Notes: generated by a model not told the origin, from the letters alone. A DNA stretch of 64,000 nt from Actinoallomurus liliacearum (GCF_039542035.1 NZ_BAABHJ010000008.1:496001-560000); one strand, 5' to 3'; counted from the first letter of the stretch, positions 17,656 to 26,513 are shown. Numbers and translations are program-made.

Positions 17656-17751
17656 ACGTGTGCGGCGGGAATCATTCGGCGCCCGGTAGCATTAGCAGTC
17701 ACTGAGTGAGAGTGCCAGCCCCCGAGGGCTGTGTACAGCTAGGAGGAACTC

Positions 17752-18078
17752 GTGCCGACGTATCAGTACGCGTGCACCGAATGCGGTGAGCCTCTGGAGG
17801 TCGTGCAGAAGTTCAGCGACGACCCGCTGACCGAGTGCCCCGCATGCGGCGGGCGTCTGCGCAAGGTGTTCTCCGCGGCGGCGATCGTGTTCAGGGGATC
17901 GGGCTTCTACCGCACCGACAGCCGCAGTGGTTCGAGCACCTCGACCAGCGGCTCGGCGAAGAAGAGCGAGCCCGCCAAGACCGAGGCGAAGAAGGACACC
18001 TCGTCCTCGTCGTCCTCCGACTCTTCTTCGGGCTCGTCCGGTTCTTCCGGCGGTTCCTCCGGCGAGAAGGTCGCCTGA
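17752..18078 (+). CDS. FmdB-family zinc-ribbon protein
   Basis: 108 aa. Residues 1-45 are the zinc ribbon: MPTYQYACTECGEPLEVVQ and LTECPACGG (two CxxC pairs). Residues 60-108 are a Ser/Lys-rich disordered tail. Family members are annotated as putative regulators; the biochemical role is unknown. GTG 17752 has a strong AGGAGG site with 5 nt spacing. Its place near folate, MTA and SAF-domain genes is a recurrent actinobacterial gene order. Confidence 0.92.
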   Translation: MPTYQYACTECGEPLEVVQKFSDDPLTECPACGGRLRKVFSAAAIVFRGSGFYRTDSRSGSSTSTSGSAKKSEPAKTEAKKDTSSSSSSDSSSGSSGSSGGSSGEKVA

Positions 18079-18147
18079 CCCTCCGAAGATGACGGGGGCC
18101 GTCACGGTGCCGGTTCCGGCGGGCACTCGGTCCATGACGACGTGCGC

Positions 18148-18179
18148 GACGGGCTCCCCGCCCGGTCGGGGAGCCCGTC
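18148..18179. terminator. Bidirectional hairpin between fmdB-like and MMPL genes
   Basis: Perfect 12-bp stem (GACGGGCTCCCC with GGGGAGCCCGTC) and an 8-nt loop between two convergent genes. No T-run, as is common for actinomycete terminators. Confidence 0.75.
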
Positions 18180-18219
18180 GCGCCCTGTACTCAGCGGGCC
18201 TGTGATCAGCGCCCCGTGA

Positions 18220-20313
18220 TCAGCGCACGGCCTGCGGCATCGGCCGTCGGTCCGGCTCGGCGGCCGCGTCCCCCGCGAGACGGCCCGGCCACCAGATGCG
18301 CTTCCCGATGTCGTACGTCAGGGCCGGGACGAGCAGCGACCGGATCAGCAGGCTGTCGAGCAGCACGCCGAACGCGACCGCGAACGCCATCTCCACCGTG
18401 CCCGTCACCGGCAGGGTCGCCAGCCCCGCGAACGTCGCGGCCAGCACGACCCCGGCCGAGGTGATCACACCGCCGGTGACGGTGAGGCCGCGCAGGACGC
18501 CGCGCCGCGTGCCCAGCCGCTGCGACTCCTCCCGCACCCGGGTCATGAGGAAGATGTTGTAGTCGACACCGAGCGCGACCAGGAAGATGAAGATCTCCAG
18601 CGGGAAGCTGGAGTCGGCGCCCTCGAAGCCGAACACGTGGGTGAACACCAGCCCGCACACGCCGAGTGACGCGGCGAACGACAACACCACCGTCGCCATC
18701 AGCAGCAGCGGCGCGACCAGGGCCCGCAGCAGCAGGACCAGGATGACGAACACGACGGCCAGGACGATCGGGATGATCACCTTGTTGTCGTGCGCGGCGG
18801 CGCGCTGCGTGTCGAGGTTGATGGCGGTGGTCCCGCTGACCATCGCCCCCAGGGGATGCACCGCGGCGCGCAGCCGGTCGACCGTGTCGCGGGCGGCGCC
18901 GGTGTCCGCCGCGCTGGACAGGGTCGCGTCGTACTGCTCGTAGTCGCCCGCGGCCACCGGTGCGCTCACCGCGGACACGCCGGGCGTACGGGCGATCGTG
19001 GCGCGCAGGTCTGCGTTGCGCGGGCCGATGACGACCGCCGGGCTGCCGGTGCCGGCCGGGAAGTGCCGGGCCAGCGCCCGCTCGCCCACGACCGAGTCAG
19101 GGGTGCCGACGAACTGTCCGGCGTTCGATACCGGTCCGGTCTTCAGCGACAGGACGCCGAACGCCAGGGCGGCCAGCACCAGCACGCCGCCGATCGAGAT
19201 GATCCGCGGCCGGGCGCTGACGAACCCCGCGACGCGGGCCCAGACGCCGTGCTCCTTCTCCACCGCGTCGGGCTCGTCGACGTACCGGACGTCGAACCGC
19301 GGCACGATCGGCCAGAAGACGCCGCGCGGCAGCGCCACGAGCAGGGCGGGCAGCAGCGTGGTCATGGCGATCAGCGCACAGACGATGCCGACCGCCGCGA
19401 CCGGGCCGAGGCCGCTGGTGGAGTTGAGCTCGGCGACGACCAGGCACAGCAGCGCGATCGTCACGGTGGCGGCGCTGGCGAGGACCGCGGGCCCCGCGCG
19501 GCGCAGCGCGATCCGCATGGCCTCGTGCTTGTCCTCGTGCCGGTGCAGCTCCTCCCGGTAGCGGGCGATCAGCAGCAGCGCGTAGTCCGTTCCGGCGCCG
19601 AACACCAGGACCGCCAGGATCGCGGTGCTCTGGCTGTTGACCGTGAGACCCGCCTTGGCGAGCAGGTAGACCAGTCCCTGGGACAGCATGTACGCCGAAC
19701 CGGCCGACACCAGCGGCACGACCCACAGGAACGGGCTGCGGTACGTCACCAGCAGCATGACGATCACGACGGCCAGGGTGACGATCAGGAGGGTGCCGTC
19801 GACCGTCATGAAGACCCCGATCAGGTCGGACATCGTGCCGCCCGGACCGGTGACGCGGACGTCGAGCCCGGCCGGCGGCCCGCGTTCGACCACCTTGCGT
19901 AGCTCGTCGATCGACTTGAGGACGACGTCCCCGTCACCGCTGACCGGGACGACGAGCTGCATCGCCTCACCGTCCCTGGAGGTGATCGGCCCCGTGACCG
20001 ACGCGACGTGCGAGACGCCCTTCAGCTCCACGGCCGCCGCCCGCGCGAACGCCAGGTCCTGTGGGGTGACGCCGCCACGCCGCTCGTACGACACGAGCGT
20101 GACGGTCCCGTCCTCGTGGTGCAGCTTCTGCTGCAGCTTGATGACCTTGGTCGCCTCGGCCCCGCCGGGCAGGTAGGCCTCGGCGCTGTTCTTCGTGACG
20201 CCCTGCAGTCTGCCCCCGAGCGCGCCGCCGATCATCAGCAGGATCAGCCAGGCGACGAGGACGACCCACTTGGTACGGCGGCCGGCGGGAACACCGGCCA
20301 GTCGGCTCGGCAT
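18220..20313 (-). CDS. MMPL-family RND transporter
   Basis: 697 aa, two halves of about six spans with large exported loops after span 1 and span 7. MMPL/RND proteins export lipids or drugs with the proton gradient. Each half carries the repeated membrane signature: GTDYALLLIARYREEL near residue 235 and GVDYNIFLMTRVREE near 590. GGAAGG lies close upstream of the ATG at 20313. A large inverted repeat sits 18-57 bp before the start, so the gene is likely repressor-controlled, but no regulator gene adjoins it. The substrate is not evident. Confidence 0.93.
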   Translation of the reverse strand: MPSRLAGVPAGRRTKWVVLVAWLILLMIGGALGGRLQGVTKNSAEAYLPGGAEATKVIKLQQKLHHEDGTVTLVSYERRGGVTPQDLAFARAAAVELKGVSHVASVTGPITSRDGEAMQLVVPVSGDGDVVLKSIDELRKVVERGPPAGLDVRVTGPGGTMSDLIGVFMTVDGTLLIVTLAVVIVMLLVTYRSPFLWVVPLVSAGSAYMLSQGLVYLLAKAGLTVNSQSTAILAVLVFGAGTDYALLLIARYREELHRHEDKHEAMRIALRRAGPAVLASAATVTIALLCLVVAELNSTSGLGPVAAVGIVCALIAMTTLLPALLVALPRGVFWPIVPRFDVRYVDEPDAVEKEHGVWARVAGFVSARPRIISIGGVLVLAALAFGVLSLKTGPVSNAGQFVGTPDSVVGERALARHFPAGTGSPAVVIGPRNADLRATIARTPGVSAVSAPVAAGDYEQYDATLSSAADTGAARDTVDRLRAAVHPLGAMVSGTTAINLDTQRAAAHDNKVIIPIVLAVVFVILVLLLRALVAPLLLMATVVLSFAASLGVCGLVFTHVFGFEGADSSFPLEIFIFLVALGVDYNIFLMTRVREESQRLGTRRGVLRGLTVTGGVITSAGVVLAATFAGLATLPVTGTVEMAFAVAFGVLLDSLLIRSLLVPALTYDIGKRIWWPGRLAGDAAAEPDRRPMPQAVR

Positions 20314-20330
20314 GGTTCACCTTCCTGGAA

Positions 20331-20370
20331 ACGCGTGATATCTCTCTATCGCAGAGAAGATATTACGCGT
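20331..20370. promoter_or_regulatory. Inverted-repeat operator upstream of MMPL transporter
   Basis: 40-bp imperfect palindrome bounded by ACGCGT on each side, with GATATCT/AGATATT inside the arms. Two more half-sites of the ATATC type follow at about 20388-20408. Position and size fit a TetR- or PadR-like repressor site overlapping the MMPL promoter. Confidence 0.65.
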
Positions 20371-20485
20371 CTCTCGCGCTGACAAGACATATCTCGACTC
20401 CGATATCGATCCGTGGCCAGGTGGCCGGAGCGCGCGTTGTCCACAGGTTCGGAGGGCGGTCTCGCGGCACGTCGCGGCGGCCGAC

Positions 20486-20491
20486 TAGGGT
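20486..20491 (+). promoter_or_regulatory. Leaderless -10 box for MTA phosphorylase gene
   Basis: TAGGGT followed by 7 nt and the ATG at 20499; no ribosome site is present. Confidence 0.55.
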
Positions 20492-20498
20492 CCGGCTC

Positions 20499-21296
20499 AT
20501 GCATGCAGAGATCGGCGTGATCGGTGGGTCCGGCTTCTACTCCTTCCTCGACGACGTGGAGGAGATCGAGGTGCCCACCCCTTACGGCCCACCCAGCGAC
20601 ACCATCGCCCTGACCACGGTGGCCGGCCGCCGGGTCGCGTTCCTGCCCCGGCACGGCCGCGACCACCGCTATCCGCCGCACAAGATCCCCTATCGGGCGA
20701 ACCTCTGGGCCCTGCGTTCCCTCGGGGTCCGCCAGGTCATCGCCCCGAGCGCCGTCGGTTCGCTCGCCCCGGCGTACGGCCCCGGCACCCTCGCCATCCC
20801 CGACCAGCTCATCGACCGCACCAGCGGCCGCGCGCAGACCTACTACGACGACGGCGCCGTGCACCTGTCCTTCGCCGATCCCTACTGCCCGCGCGGCCGC
20901 CACACCGCGCTGGAGGCCGCCCGCGCGGCGGAATGGCAGCCGGTCGACGGCGGGACGCTCGTCGTCATCGAGGGGCCGCGCTTCTCCACCCGCGCCGAGT
21001 CCCGCTGGTACGCCGCCCAGGGCTGGACCCTCGTCGGCATGACCGGGCACCCCGAGGCCGTCCTCGCCCGCGAGCTGGCGCTGTGCTACATCCCGGCCTG
21101 TCTGGTCACCGACCTCGACGCCGGCATCGAGGAGGGCGAGGGCGTCACCCACGAGGAGGTGCTCCGCGTCTTCGCGCAGAACGTCGACCGGCTGCGCGAC
21201 CTCGTCATCGACATCATCGGCACCCTGCCCGCCGACCGCGACTGCCCCTGCCCGCACGCCCTGGACGGACTCGAGGTCCCCATCGAACTCCCTTGA
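20499..21296 (+). CDS. mtnP: S-methyl-5'-thioadenosine phosphorylase
   Basis: 265 aa PNP/MTAP-family phosphorylase. It cleaves methylthioadenosine to adenine and methylthioribose-1-phosphate in the methionine salvage pathway. Seen: IGVIGGSGFYSFLDDVEEIE, PTPYGPPSD, FLPRHGRDHRYPPHKIPYRA (phosphate and ribose contacts), APSAVGSL, IEGPRFSTRAES, GMTGHPEAVLARELALCY. The GMTG at the substrate site favours MTA or a related nucleoside; S-methyl-5'-thioinosine or purine nucleoside phosphorylase are alternatives. A GTG-initiated frame reaches back to 20421, but the family N-terminus begins at 20499. Confidence 0.9.
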   Translation: MHAEIGVIGGSGFYSFLDDVEEIEVPTPYGPPSDTIALTTVAGRRVAFLPRHGRDHRYPPHKIPYRANLWALRSLGVRQVIAPSAVGSLAPAYGPGTLAIPDQLIDRTSGRAQTYYDDGAVHLSFADPYCPRGRHTALEAARAAEWQPVDGGTLVVIEGPRFSTRAESRWYAAQGWTLVGMTGHPEAVLARELALCYIPACLVTDLDAGIEEGEGVTHEEVLRVFAQNVDRLRDLVIDIIGTLPADRDCPCPHALDGLEVPIELP

Positions 21297-21380
21297 CGCC
21301 CCCGCCCGCCCGCACACCCCGGGCGGGCCCCAGGCCCCATCGAGCTCCCTGACCACCCCGCCCATTCCCTCGGAGCGCCC

Positions 21381-21419
21381 ATGACCGCCGTGACCCCGCC
21401 GCCGGAACGACGACGATGA
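21381..21419 (+). CDS. Possible 12-residue coupling leader of SAF-domain gene
   Basis: ATG 21381 with a GGAG a few bases upstream opens the peptide MTAVTPPPERRR, whose TGA overlaps the ATG of the SAF-domain gene (ATGA). The downstream gene has no ribosome site of its own, so the leader could deliver ribosomes. Product unknown. Confidence 0.35.
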   Translation: MTAVTPPPERRR

Positions 21420-21997
21420 GGGCGACGCTGAGCCGGCACCGCCGTCTGCTCGCCGCCGTGCTGGCGGCCGCGGCGGCGGCGTTCGGCCTCGCTGCCGCAC
21501 GGCCCCACCAGCGCGGAGTGCCGGTCCTCATCGCCGCTCACGACCTGCCCGGCGGCACGATTCTGTCCGCCGCCGACGTCGGGATCCGCACCCTGCCGGC
21601 CCGCGCCGTGCCCGACGGGGCCGTCCGCCGGGCTGCGGGACGCACGCTGGCCGGGCCCGTGCGGCGGGGCGAGCCACTGACCGACGTGCGGCTGCGCGGC
21701 GGCACGCTGCTCGACGACGCGGAGCCCGGCACGGTGGCGACGCCGGTACGCCTCGCCGACGCCTCCGTCGTACGGCTGCTGCACGCCGGCGACCGCGTGG
21801 ACATCCTGGCCGCGCGCGCCGAGGGTCCGCTGCCGGCCCGCACGGTCGCGGCGGCGGTCCCGGTCGTCGCGGTGCCCCGGCCGGGTCCCGACACCGACGA
21901 GGGGGCGCTCGTCGTGCTGCGCACCGGCCGCACCCAAGCCGCGGCCATCGCCCGCGCCGCCGTCGACTCCCGCCTATCGGTCACCATCGTCGGCTAG
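21416..21997 (+). CDS. SAF-domain protein (CpaB/RcpC-like)
   Basis: 193 aa. An N-terminal hydrophobic segment (residues 9-28, Ala-rich) is followed by a SAF domain: PVLIAAHDLPGGTILSAADV, RTLAGPVRRGEPLTDVRL. The second half resembles the RcpC/CpaB region (VVRLLHAGDRVDILAA). CpaB proteins assemble Flp/Tad pili, but no pilus gene is nearby, and SAF-domain proteins near fmdB-like and mtnP-like genes are common in actinomycetes with unknown role. Exported and membrane-tethered by sequence. The start overlaps the stop of a 12-codon frame. Confidence 0.8.
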   Translation: MRATLSRHRRLLAAVLAAAAAAFGLAAARPHQRGVPVLIAAHDLPGGTILSAADVGIRTLPARAVPDGAVRRAAGRTLAGPVRRGEPLTDVRLRGGTLLDDAEPGTVATPVRLADASVVRLLHAGDRVDILAARAEGPLPARTVAAAVPVVAVPRPGPDTDEGALVVLRTGRTQAAAIARAAVDSRLSVTIVG

Positions 21998-22227
21998 ACC
22001 GCTTCCCACCACCGGCCGCACCTGACCGTCCCACGGCGCCCATCGCCGGTCACCCACGGTCCCGCTCACCACGCCGACCGCCCGACCCGAGCCGAACCAA
22101 CCTGCCCCGCCTGACCTGAGCCGGCCCACCCGACCCGACCTCAGCCGCTGAGCCGAGGCGTCGACGGGGCCCGCTGGGTCGATTTGATCCGTGCGTGAGG
22201 ATCGCCCGCCGCGTCGCGCGGAGGGGG

Positions 22228-23283
22228 TCAGTCGCTGGAGTCGGGGGTGTTCTCCTTGGTGTACTCCCAGTGCCACGGCTCGAAGGGGCTGCTGTAGGCC
22301 CATGCCGGGTGGAAGAACTCGTACTTCTTGGAATTCGCCTGGAGCCAGTTGAACTGCGCGGAGCCCTGGCTCTGCACACCGCCGCACAGGTCCACGGCGG
22401 TGCCCCAGCCGTGGTTGCTGTGCCCCGGCACCGCCGCCATGCCGGGCCGATCGGCGTAGATCCGCTGCTGCTCGGCGAGGGGGCGGTAGGAGTCGGTGAG
22501 GCACATCTGGGTGCCGAAGTGCTCCTTGTAGGCGGTGTTCAGCTTGTAGAAGGCCAGCGCGGCGTCGGCGCGGAGCTGCCGGCCGGGCTGCGGCAGCGGG
22601 CAGAGGTAGCGCGCGGGGATGAGCCCGTTGGGGAACTTCCGGGCTTCGGCGACCAGGCTCTTCTGGCAGGTGAGCTGCAGTCGGGTGGTGGGGTCGAGCT
22701 TCTTCAGGGCGGCGGTGAGCTGGGCGGTGAGACGCGCGGCGCGCGCTTTCAGCGCGTTCATCTCCTGCTGCAGCTTCGCCTCCTCGACCGCGTTGTTCGA
22801 CTGCAGCTCCTGCGCCGACGCGGCGAGCTGCTCGCGCTGGTTCTGCAGGCGGCCGGCCTTGTCGATGAGGGACTTCTGGTCGTTGGTGAGCATCGTCAGG
22901 TCGGTCGCGGCGGCCAGCGCCCGGTCAGGGTCGTTGCCCCCGATCAGGGCGGGAACGCCCATGACGCCCGGCTGCTTGTACGCGTTGGCGGCCAGTTGGG
23001 CCAGCGGCTCTCGGATCTTGTTGAGCTCGGCGTTGGCGGTGCCGAGATCCGCGAGCGTGCTCTTGAGCTTGTCCTCGGAGGCGGTGAGCTGCTTCTTGCG
23101 CGCCTCCCACGCCTTGGTGGCCTTGGAGAGCTCGTTCTTGGCCTTGTCGGCCTGCTTGCGAAGGGCCTGAACGCTGTCGGCCGACGGCGACTGGGCGGCC
23201 GACGACTCATTCGCGCTGGACGTCAGCAAGAGCACGACCGCCGCGATCGCCGCGATCAGCGCCGCTGACCGAGTGCTTGGCAC
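22228..23283 (-). CDS. VanY-type D-alanyl-D-alanine carboxypeptidase with coiled-coil N-terminus
   Basis: 351 aa, secreted. Signal sequence (residues 1-30), a long coiled coil (about 35-200, QALRKQADKAKNELSKATKA), then an M15B peptidase domain: DSYRPLAEQQ, GHSNHGWGTAVDL (zinc His and Asp), EPWHWEY (catalytic Glu and zinc His). It should trim the terminal D-Ala of peptidoglycan stem peptides. The coiled coil resembles those of NlpC/P60 and EnvC-like wall hydrolases and may position or activate the enzyme. GTG 23283 follows GGAGG. No vancomycin-resistance genes adjoin it, so a housekeeping wall role is likely. Confidence 0.92.
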   Translation of the reverse strand: MPSTRSAALIAAIAAVVLLLTSSANESSAAQSPSADSVQALRKQADKAKNELSKATKAWEARKKQLTASEDKLKSTLADLGTANAELNKIREPLAQLAANAYKQPGVMGVPALIGGNDPDRALAAATDLTMLTNDQKSLIDKAGRLQNQREQLAASAQELQSNNAVEEAKLQQEMNALKARAARLTAQLTAALKKLDPTTRLQLTCQKSLVAEARKFPNGLIPARYLCPLPQPGRQLRADAALAFYKLNTAYKEHFGTQMCLTDSYRPLAEQQRIYADRPGMAAVPGHSNHGWGTAVDLCGGVQSQGSAQFNWLQANSKKYEFFHPAWAYSSPFEPWHWEYTKENTPDSSD

Positions 23284-23371
23284 GCGGAGATCCTCCGGGG
23301 GACTGGCGAACTATGTGCGGCGGGACGACGGTACTACAGGTAAGCGTGTGCTTCGTGCTCTGTTCGTGACC

Positions 23372-23863
23372 TCACGGGCGGGCGTGACCGCCGCGGCGTC
23401 GTTTGCACAGGTCCCACATCCACGGCCACTTCTTCAGCTCCGGCGGGCACTTGGTGCTCTCGGAGGGGGACGGGGCCGTGGTGCGGGTCGGCCGGGGCCG
23501 GGCACGCGCGCTGCGCGACGCGCTGGTGGACGCGGAGGCCGTGGAGGCGGACGTCGGCGCGGGCCGGGCGCTGCGCGAGGCGACGATCTCGCCGAGGGCC
23601 CGCTCGGTCCGTTCGACGGTGCCCGAGTCCTCGTCGTGCGCTCGCGCGGACGGCGTCGCGACGGCCGCCCGGGACTGCGAACGGTCGCCCTTTCCGCCGC
23701 CGCCGACGGCGAGGAGACCGCCGATGATGAGGGCCGGCACGATGATGAGGACGGCGAGGAGCGTCACGCCTCGACGGAACGGCGTCCGCTCGAACCATCC
23801 CGCCAGGCGGCTCGCGACGGTAGCGCGTGGCTTGTCCGTTGCGTCCTCAAATAGGCCATTCAC
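23372..23863 (-). CDS. Single-span membrane protein with Cys-flanked C-terminus, unknown function
   Basis: 163 aa, not recognised. A cytoplasmic N-terminus with Arg-rich flank is followed by one span (residues 33-53, VTLLAVLIIVPALIIGGLLA), a Ser/Thr/Ala/Arg-rich linker and a short tail CPPELKKWPWMWDLCKRR in which two Cys could form a disulfide outside the cell. It may share a transcript with the VanY-type gene downstream (88 bp). Confidence 0.7.
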   Translation of the reverse strand: MNGLFEDATDKPRATVASRLAGWFERTPFRRGVTLLAVLIIVPALIIGGLLAVGGGGKGDRSQSRAAVATPSARAHDEDSGTVERTERALGEIVASRSARPAPTSASTASASTSASRSARARPRPTRTTAPSPSESTKCPPELKKWPWMWDLCKRRRGGHARP

Positions 23864-23958
23864 GGGAGCAGAGTAGCGACAAGAAACGCTCCTAGTAGTC
23901 GGAACCGAGCGACACGTGGCGACGGAGTCCGGATCCGGCCCCTGGCAGACTTACCGGC

Positions 23959-25113
23959 GTGGGCGATCGCATGACATTCCCGGATCCGGACCGCATGCTG
24001 GGCTGCCTGCTGGGCGGCGCGATAGGCGACGCGCTCGGCGCACCGATCGAGGGCCGGCCGATCGCGGAGATCCGCGCGAAGCACGGCGCCGCGGGGCTGA
24101 CCGAGTACAGCGACGCGCGGGTGCGGGCGGGCGCCGTCACCGACGACACCCAGATGACGCTGTTCACCGCCGAGGCGCTGATCCAGGCGTCGATCCGCGA
24201 GCGGAGCAAGGGCATCGGCGGGGCGGCGCCCGGTCTGCTCCAGGCCGCGTACCTGCAGTGGCTGCGCACGCAGGGCGAGGAGTTCCCCGATCAGGACTTC
24301 GGCGGCGGCTGGCTGTTCGCCCAGCCGGAGATGCACGAGCGGCGGGGCCCCGGCAAGACCTGCCTGAGCGCCCTGCACACGATCGCCGCCCGGCGGCGTC
24401 CGTACGTCCCGGTGGGCGGCATCGAGGAGCCCATCAACGACTCGAAGGGCTGCGGCGGCGTCATGCGTGCGGCGCCGGCGGGCTTCCCCTTCTCCCCGCG
24501 CGTCCCGGGGGGCGTCGCCGACTGCCGCCGCGCGGCGTTCGCGATGGGCGCCACGTCCGCCGCCCTGACGCACGGCCATCCGAGCGGATACCTCTCGGCG
24601 GGGGTGCTGGCCGCGACGGTCTGGGGCCTGCTGCGCGGCGCGGACCTGGCCGACGCGCTCGACGCCGCCCGTACGGTGCTGGAGTCGTACGCGGGGCACG
24701 AGGAGACCTCGGCGTCGCTCGACGCGGCGGTGGCGCTGGCCCGGGACGGCGCGGCGCTCACGCCCGAGCGGCTGGAGACGCTCGGCGGCGGCTGGACCGG
24801 CGAGGAGGCCCTGGCCATCGGGGTGTGCGCCGCGCTGGCCGTACGGGACGGCGCGCCCGCCGACGTCGTACGGCGGGCGCTGCGGCTCGCGGTGAACCAC
24901 TCCGGGGACAGCGACTCCACCGGCTCGATCTGCGGCAACCTGCTGGGCGCGCGGTACGGCACGGCGGCGCTGCCCGGCCACTGGCAGGCGGGCGTCGAAC
25001 TGCGGCGCGTCATCGTCCAGATCGCCGCGGACGCCGCGCTGGAGTTCGGCCCGGACGCGCCGACCGACCCGACGACCGATGACGTGCCGATGAGCTGGCA
25101 CACTCGCGCCTGA
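23959..25113 (+). CDS. ADP-ribosylglycohydrolase family protein (DraG-like)
   Basis: 384 aa. This family removes ADP-ribose from proteins or small molecules with a binuclear Mg2+ site. Seen: LGCLLGGAIGDALGAPIEG, AVTDDTQMTLFTAE (metal ligands Thr-Asp-Asp), SKGCGGVMRAAPAGF, and NHSGDSDSTGSICGNLLGA near residue 313 (second metal pair). Start at GTG 23959 or ATG 23971; neither has a clear ribosome site. No nif genes or ADP-ribosyltransferase lie nearby, so the target is open. Confidence 0.9.
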   Translation: MGDRMTFPDPDRMLGCLLGGAIGDALGAPIEGRPIAEIRAKHGAAGLTEYSDARVRAGAVTDDTQMTLFTAEALIQASIRERSKGIGGAAPGLLQAAYLQWLRTQGEEFPDQDFGGGWLFAQPEMHERRGPGKTCLSALHTIAARRRPYVPVGGIEEPINDSKGCGGVMRAAPAGFPFSPRVPGGVADCRRAAFAMGATSAALTHGHPSGYLSAGVLAATVWGLLRGADLADALDAARTVLESYAGHEETSASLDAAVALARDGAALTPERLETLGGGWTGEEALAIGVCAALAVRDGAPADVVRRALRLAVNHSGDSDSTGSICGNLLGARYGTAALPGHWQAGVELRRVIVQIAADAALEFGPDAPTDPTTDDVPMSWHTRA

Positions 25114-25160
25114 ACGGACGCGGCCGGTACGGCCGCGCCGAACCCGGTACGGGGCGCGAG

Positions 25161-25183
25161 CCCGACCCCCGATCGGGGTCGGG
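25161..25183. terminator. Hairpin between convergent ARH and P450 genes
   Basis: Perfect 9-bp stem CCCGACCCC/GGGGTCGGG with a 5-nt loop, between two convergent genes. Likely terminator for both. Confidence 0.7.
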
Positions 25184-25262
25184 CGGCGGGTCGGCTGCGT
25201 GGACCGGAGTCAGCGCCGGGTGCCGGATCCAGCACGCTCCGGGGCACCGAGGATGCCGTGGA

Positions 25263-26513
25263 TCATGGCCGGGCGACGGATACCGGGGAGAATTTGACGG
25301 GCAGCGAGAGCAGACCCCGAATCTGGAACGACGACCGCCACGTCAGGTCCTCGGGGGACACCGCGAGGACCACGTCCGGAATACGGTCGAGAAGCACCTC
25401 CACGGCGGTCCGGGCGATGACCTCCGCGAGCTCCGGCGCCGGGTGCGGGCAGCCGTGGCTGCCGTGCGCGAAGGACAGGTGCGCGTTGTTGTCCGGCACA
25501 CCGGTCCCGGCGGGCCGGACGTATGGGTCGGCGTTCGCGCCGGCCAGGCCGAGAAGGAGCGCGTCACCGGCCTGGATGCGCCGCCCGCCGAGCTGCGTGT
25601 CGCGGGTGGCCCACCGCCCGAGGCTGCCCTGCACCGGGATGTTCTCCCACATCACCTCGTTGAGCGCCTGGCTGACGCTACGGCGCCCGCCGGAGAGGGT
25701 GAGGGAGAACCGGTCGTCGGTCAGCATCAACTGGAGGGCGTTGCCGATCCAGTTCGCCGTCGGCTCCTGGGCCGCGACCGTGAGGAGGATGATGTCGAAC
25801 AACAGCTCCTCGTCGGTCAGGGCCGCCGGGTGGGCCAGCATCCGCGAGGTGACATCCGGGCCCGGCTCCGCGCGCTTCGCCTTGATGAGGCGCTGCATCG
25901 TGGCCGCGATCCGCTCGTAGGCCGGGATGGCCGCCTCGCCGCCGTCGAGGGAGGTGACGACATCGCGTGCGGTGTTGTCCACGTCGGCCATCGGGATGCC
26001 GATGATCTGGGCGATGGCCATGACCGGCATCGAGTAGGCGTACTGCGTCATGAGCTCGGCCTCGCCCCTGCCGGCGAAGTCGTCGATCAGCGCGTCGGCG
26101 ATCTCCTCGCACCGGGTCCGCAGCTCGAACTGGTCGACCCCGGACATGGCGTCGCTGATGGCGTCGACCCGGCGCTGGTGCTCGGGTCCCTCGCCGAAGA
26201 GCACCGACGGCTGGTACGACGTGTACTGGATGAGCGGCCAGTCCGACGGGATGTTCGGCCACTGGTTCCAGATGCGGGGGTCGCGGGCGAACAGCTGCGG
26301 ATCGCTGAAGAGCTGGTGCAGCTCCCGGTAGCCGATCACGAGCCAGGCGAAGATGTCGCCTTCGAGCAGCGCCGGCACGACGGGGCCGTGCGTCTCCCGC
26401 AGCTCCCGGTACAGCTCGGCGGGGTTCTCCTGGTAGCGCGGCCCGTACAGCGGGACCGCGTCCGGATGCTCCTCGAGCGCCGACGGCCCGGTCTCCGGCG
26501 GCTGCTGAGTCAT
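25263..26513 (-). CDS. cvnE: Conservon-associated cytochrome P450 lacking the ExxR arginine (CYP157-like)
   Basis: 416 aa. The haem-ligand region reads FAHGSHGCPHPAPELAE near residue 363 (Cys present). The K-helix ExxR motif, nearly universal in P450s, reads EVMW here (ALNEVMWENIP), with Trp in place of Arg. CYP157 proteins from Streptomyces conservons have the same kind of loss. The I-helix reads LLTVAAQEPTANW rather than AGxDTT. ATG 26513 shares TGATG with the cvnD stop; an in-frame TTG lies one codon before. It is the last gene of the conservon. Whether it catalyses oxidation or acts as a haem-sensing partner is not known. Confidence 0.92.
   Translation of the reverse strand: MTQQPPETGPSALEEHPDAVPLYGPRYQENPAELYRELRETHGPVVPALLEGDIFAWLVIGYRELHQLFSDPQLFARDPRIWNQWPNIPSDWPLIQYTSYQPSVLFGEGPEHQRRVDAISDAMSGVDQFELRTRCEEIADALIDDFAGRGEAELMTQYAYSMPVMAIAQIIGIPMADVDNTARDVVTSLDGGEAAIPAYERIAATMQRLIKAKRAEPGPDVTSRMLAHPAALTDEELLFDIILLTVAAQEPTANWIGNALQLMLTDDRFSLTLSGGRRSVSQALNEVMWENIPVQGSLGRWATRDTQLGGRRIQAGDALLLGLAGANADPYVRPAGTGVPDNNAHLSFAHGSHGCPHPAPELAEVIARTAVEVLLDRIPDVVLAVSPEDLTWRSSFQIRGLLSLPVKFSPVSVARP

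Noticed and set aside
18790..19902. 370-codon plus-strand frame inside the MMPL gene
   Set aside because: Antisense shadow; composition Arg/Asp/Gly-rich without motifs.
22060..22160. CCGACCC/CCTGACC-type low-complexity stretch as a CRISPR-like or regulatory repeat
   Set aside because: Units are irregular, without constant spacers; it looks like GC-rich drift between convergent genes.
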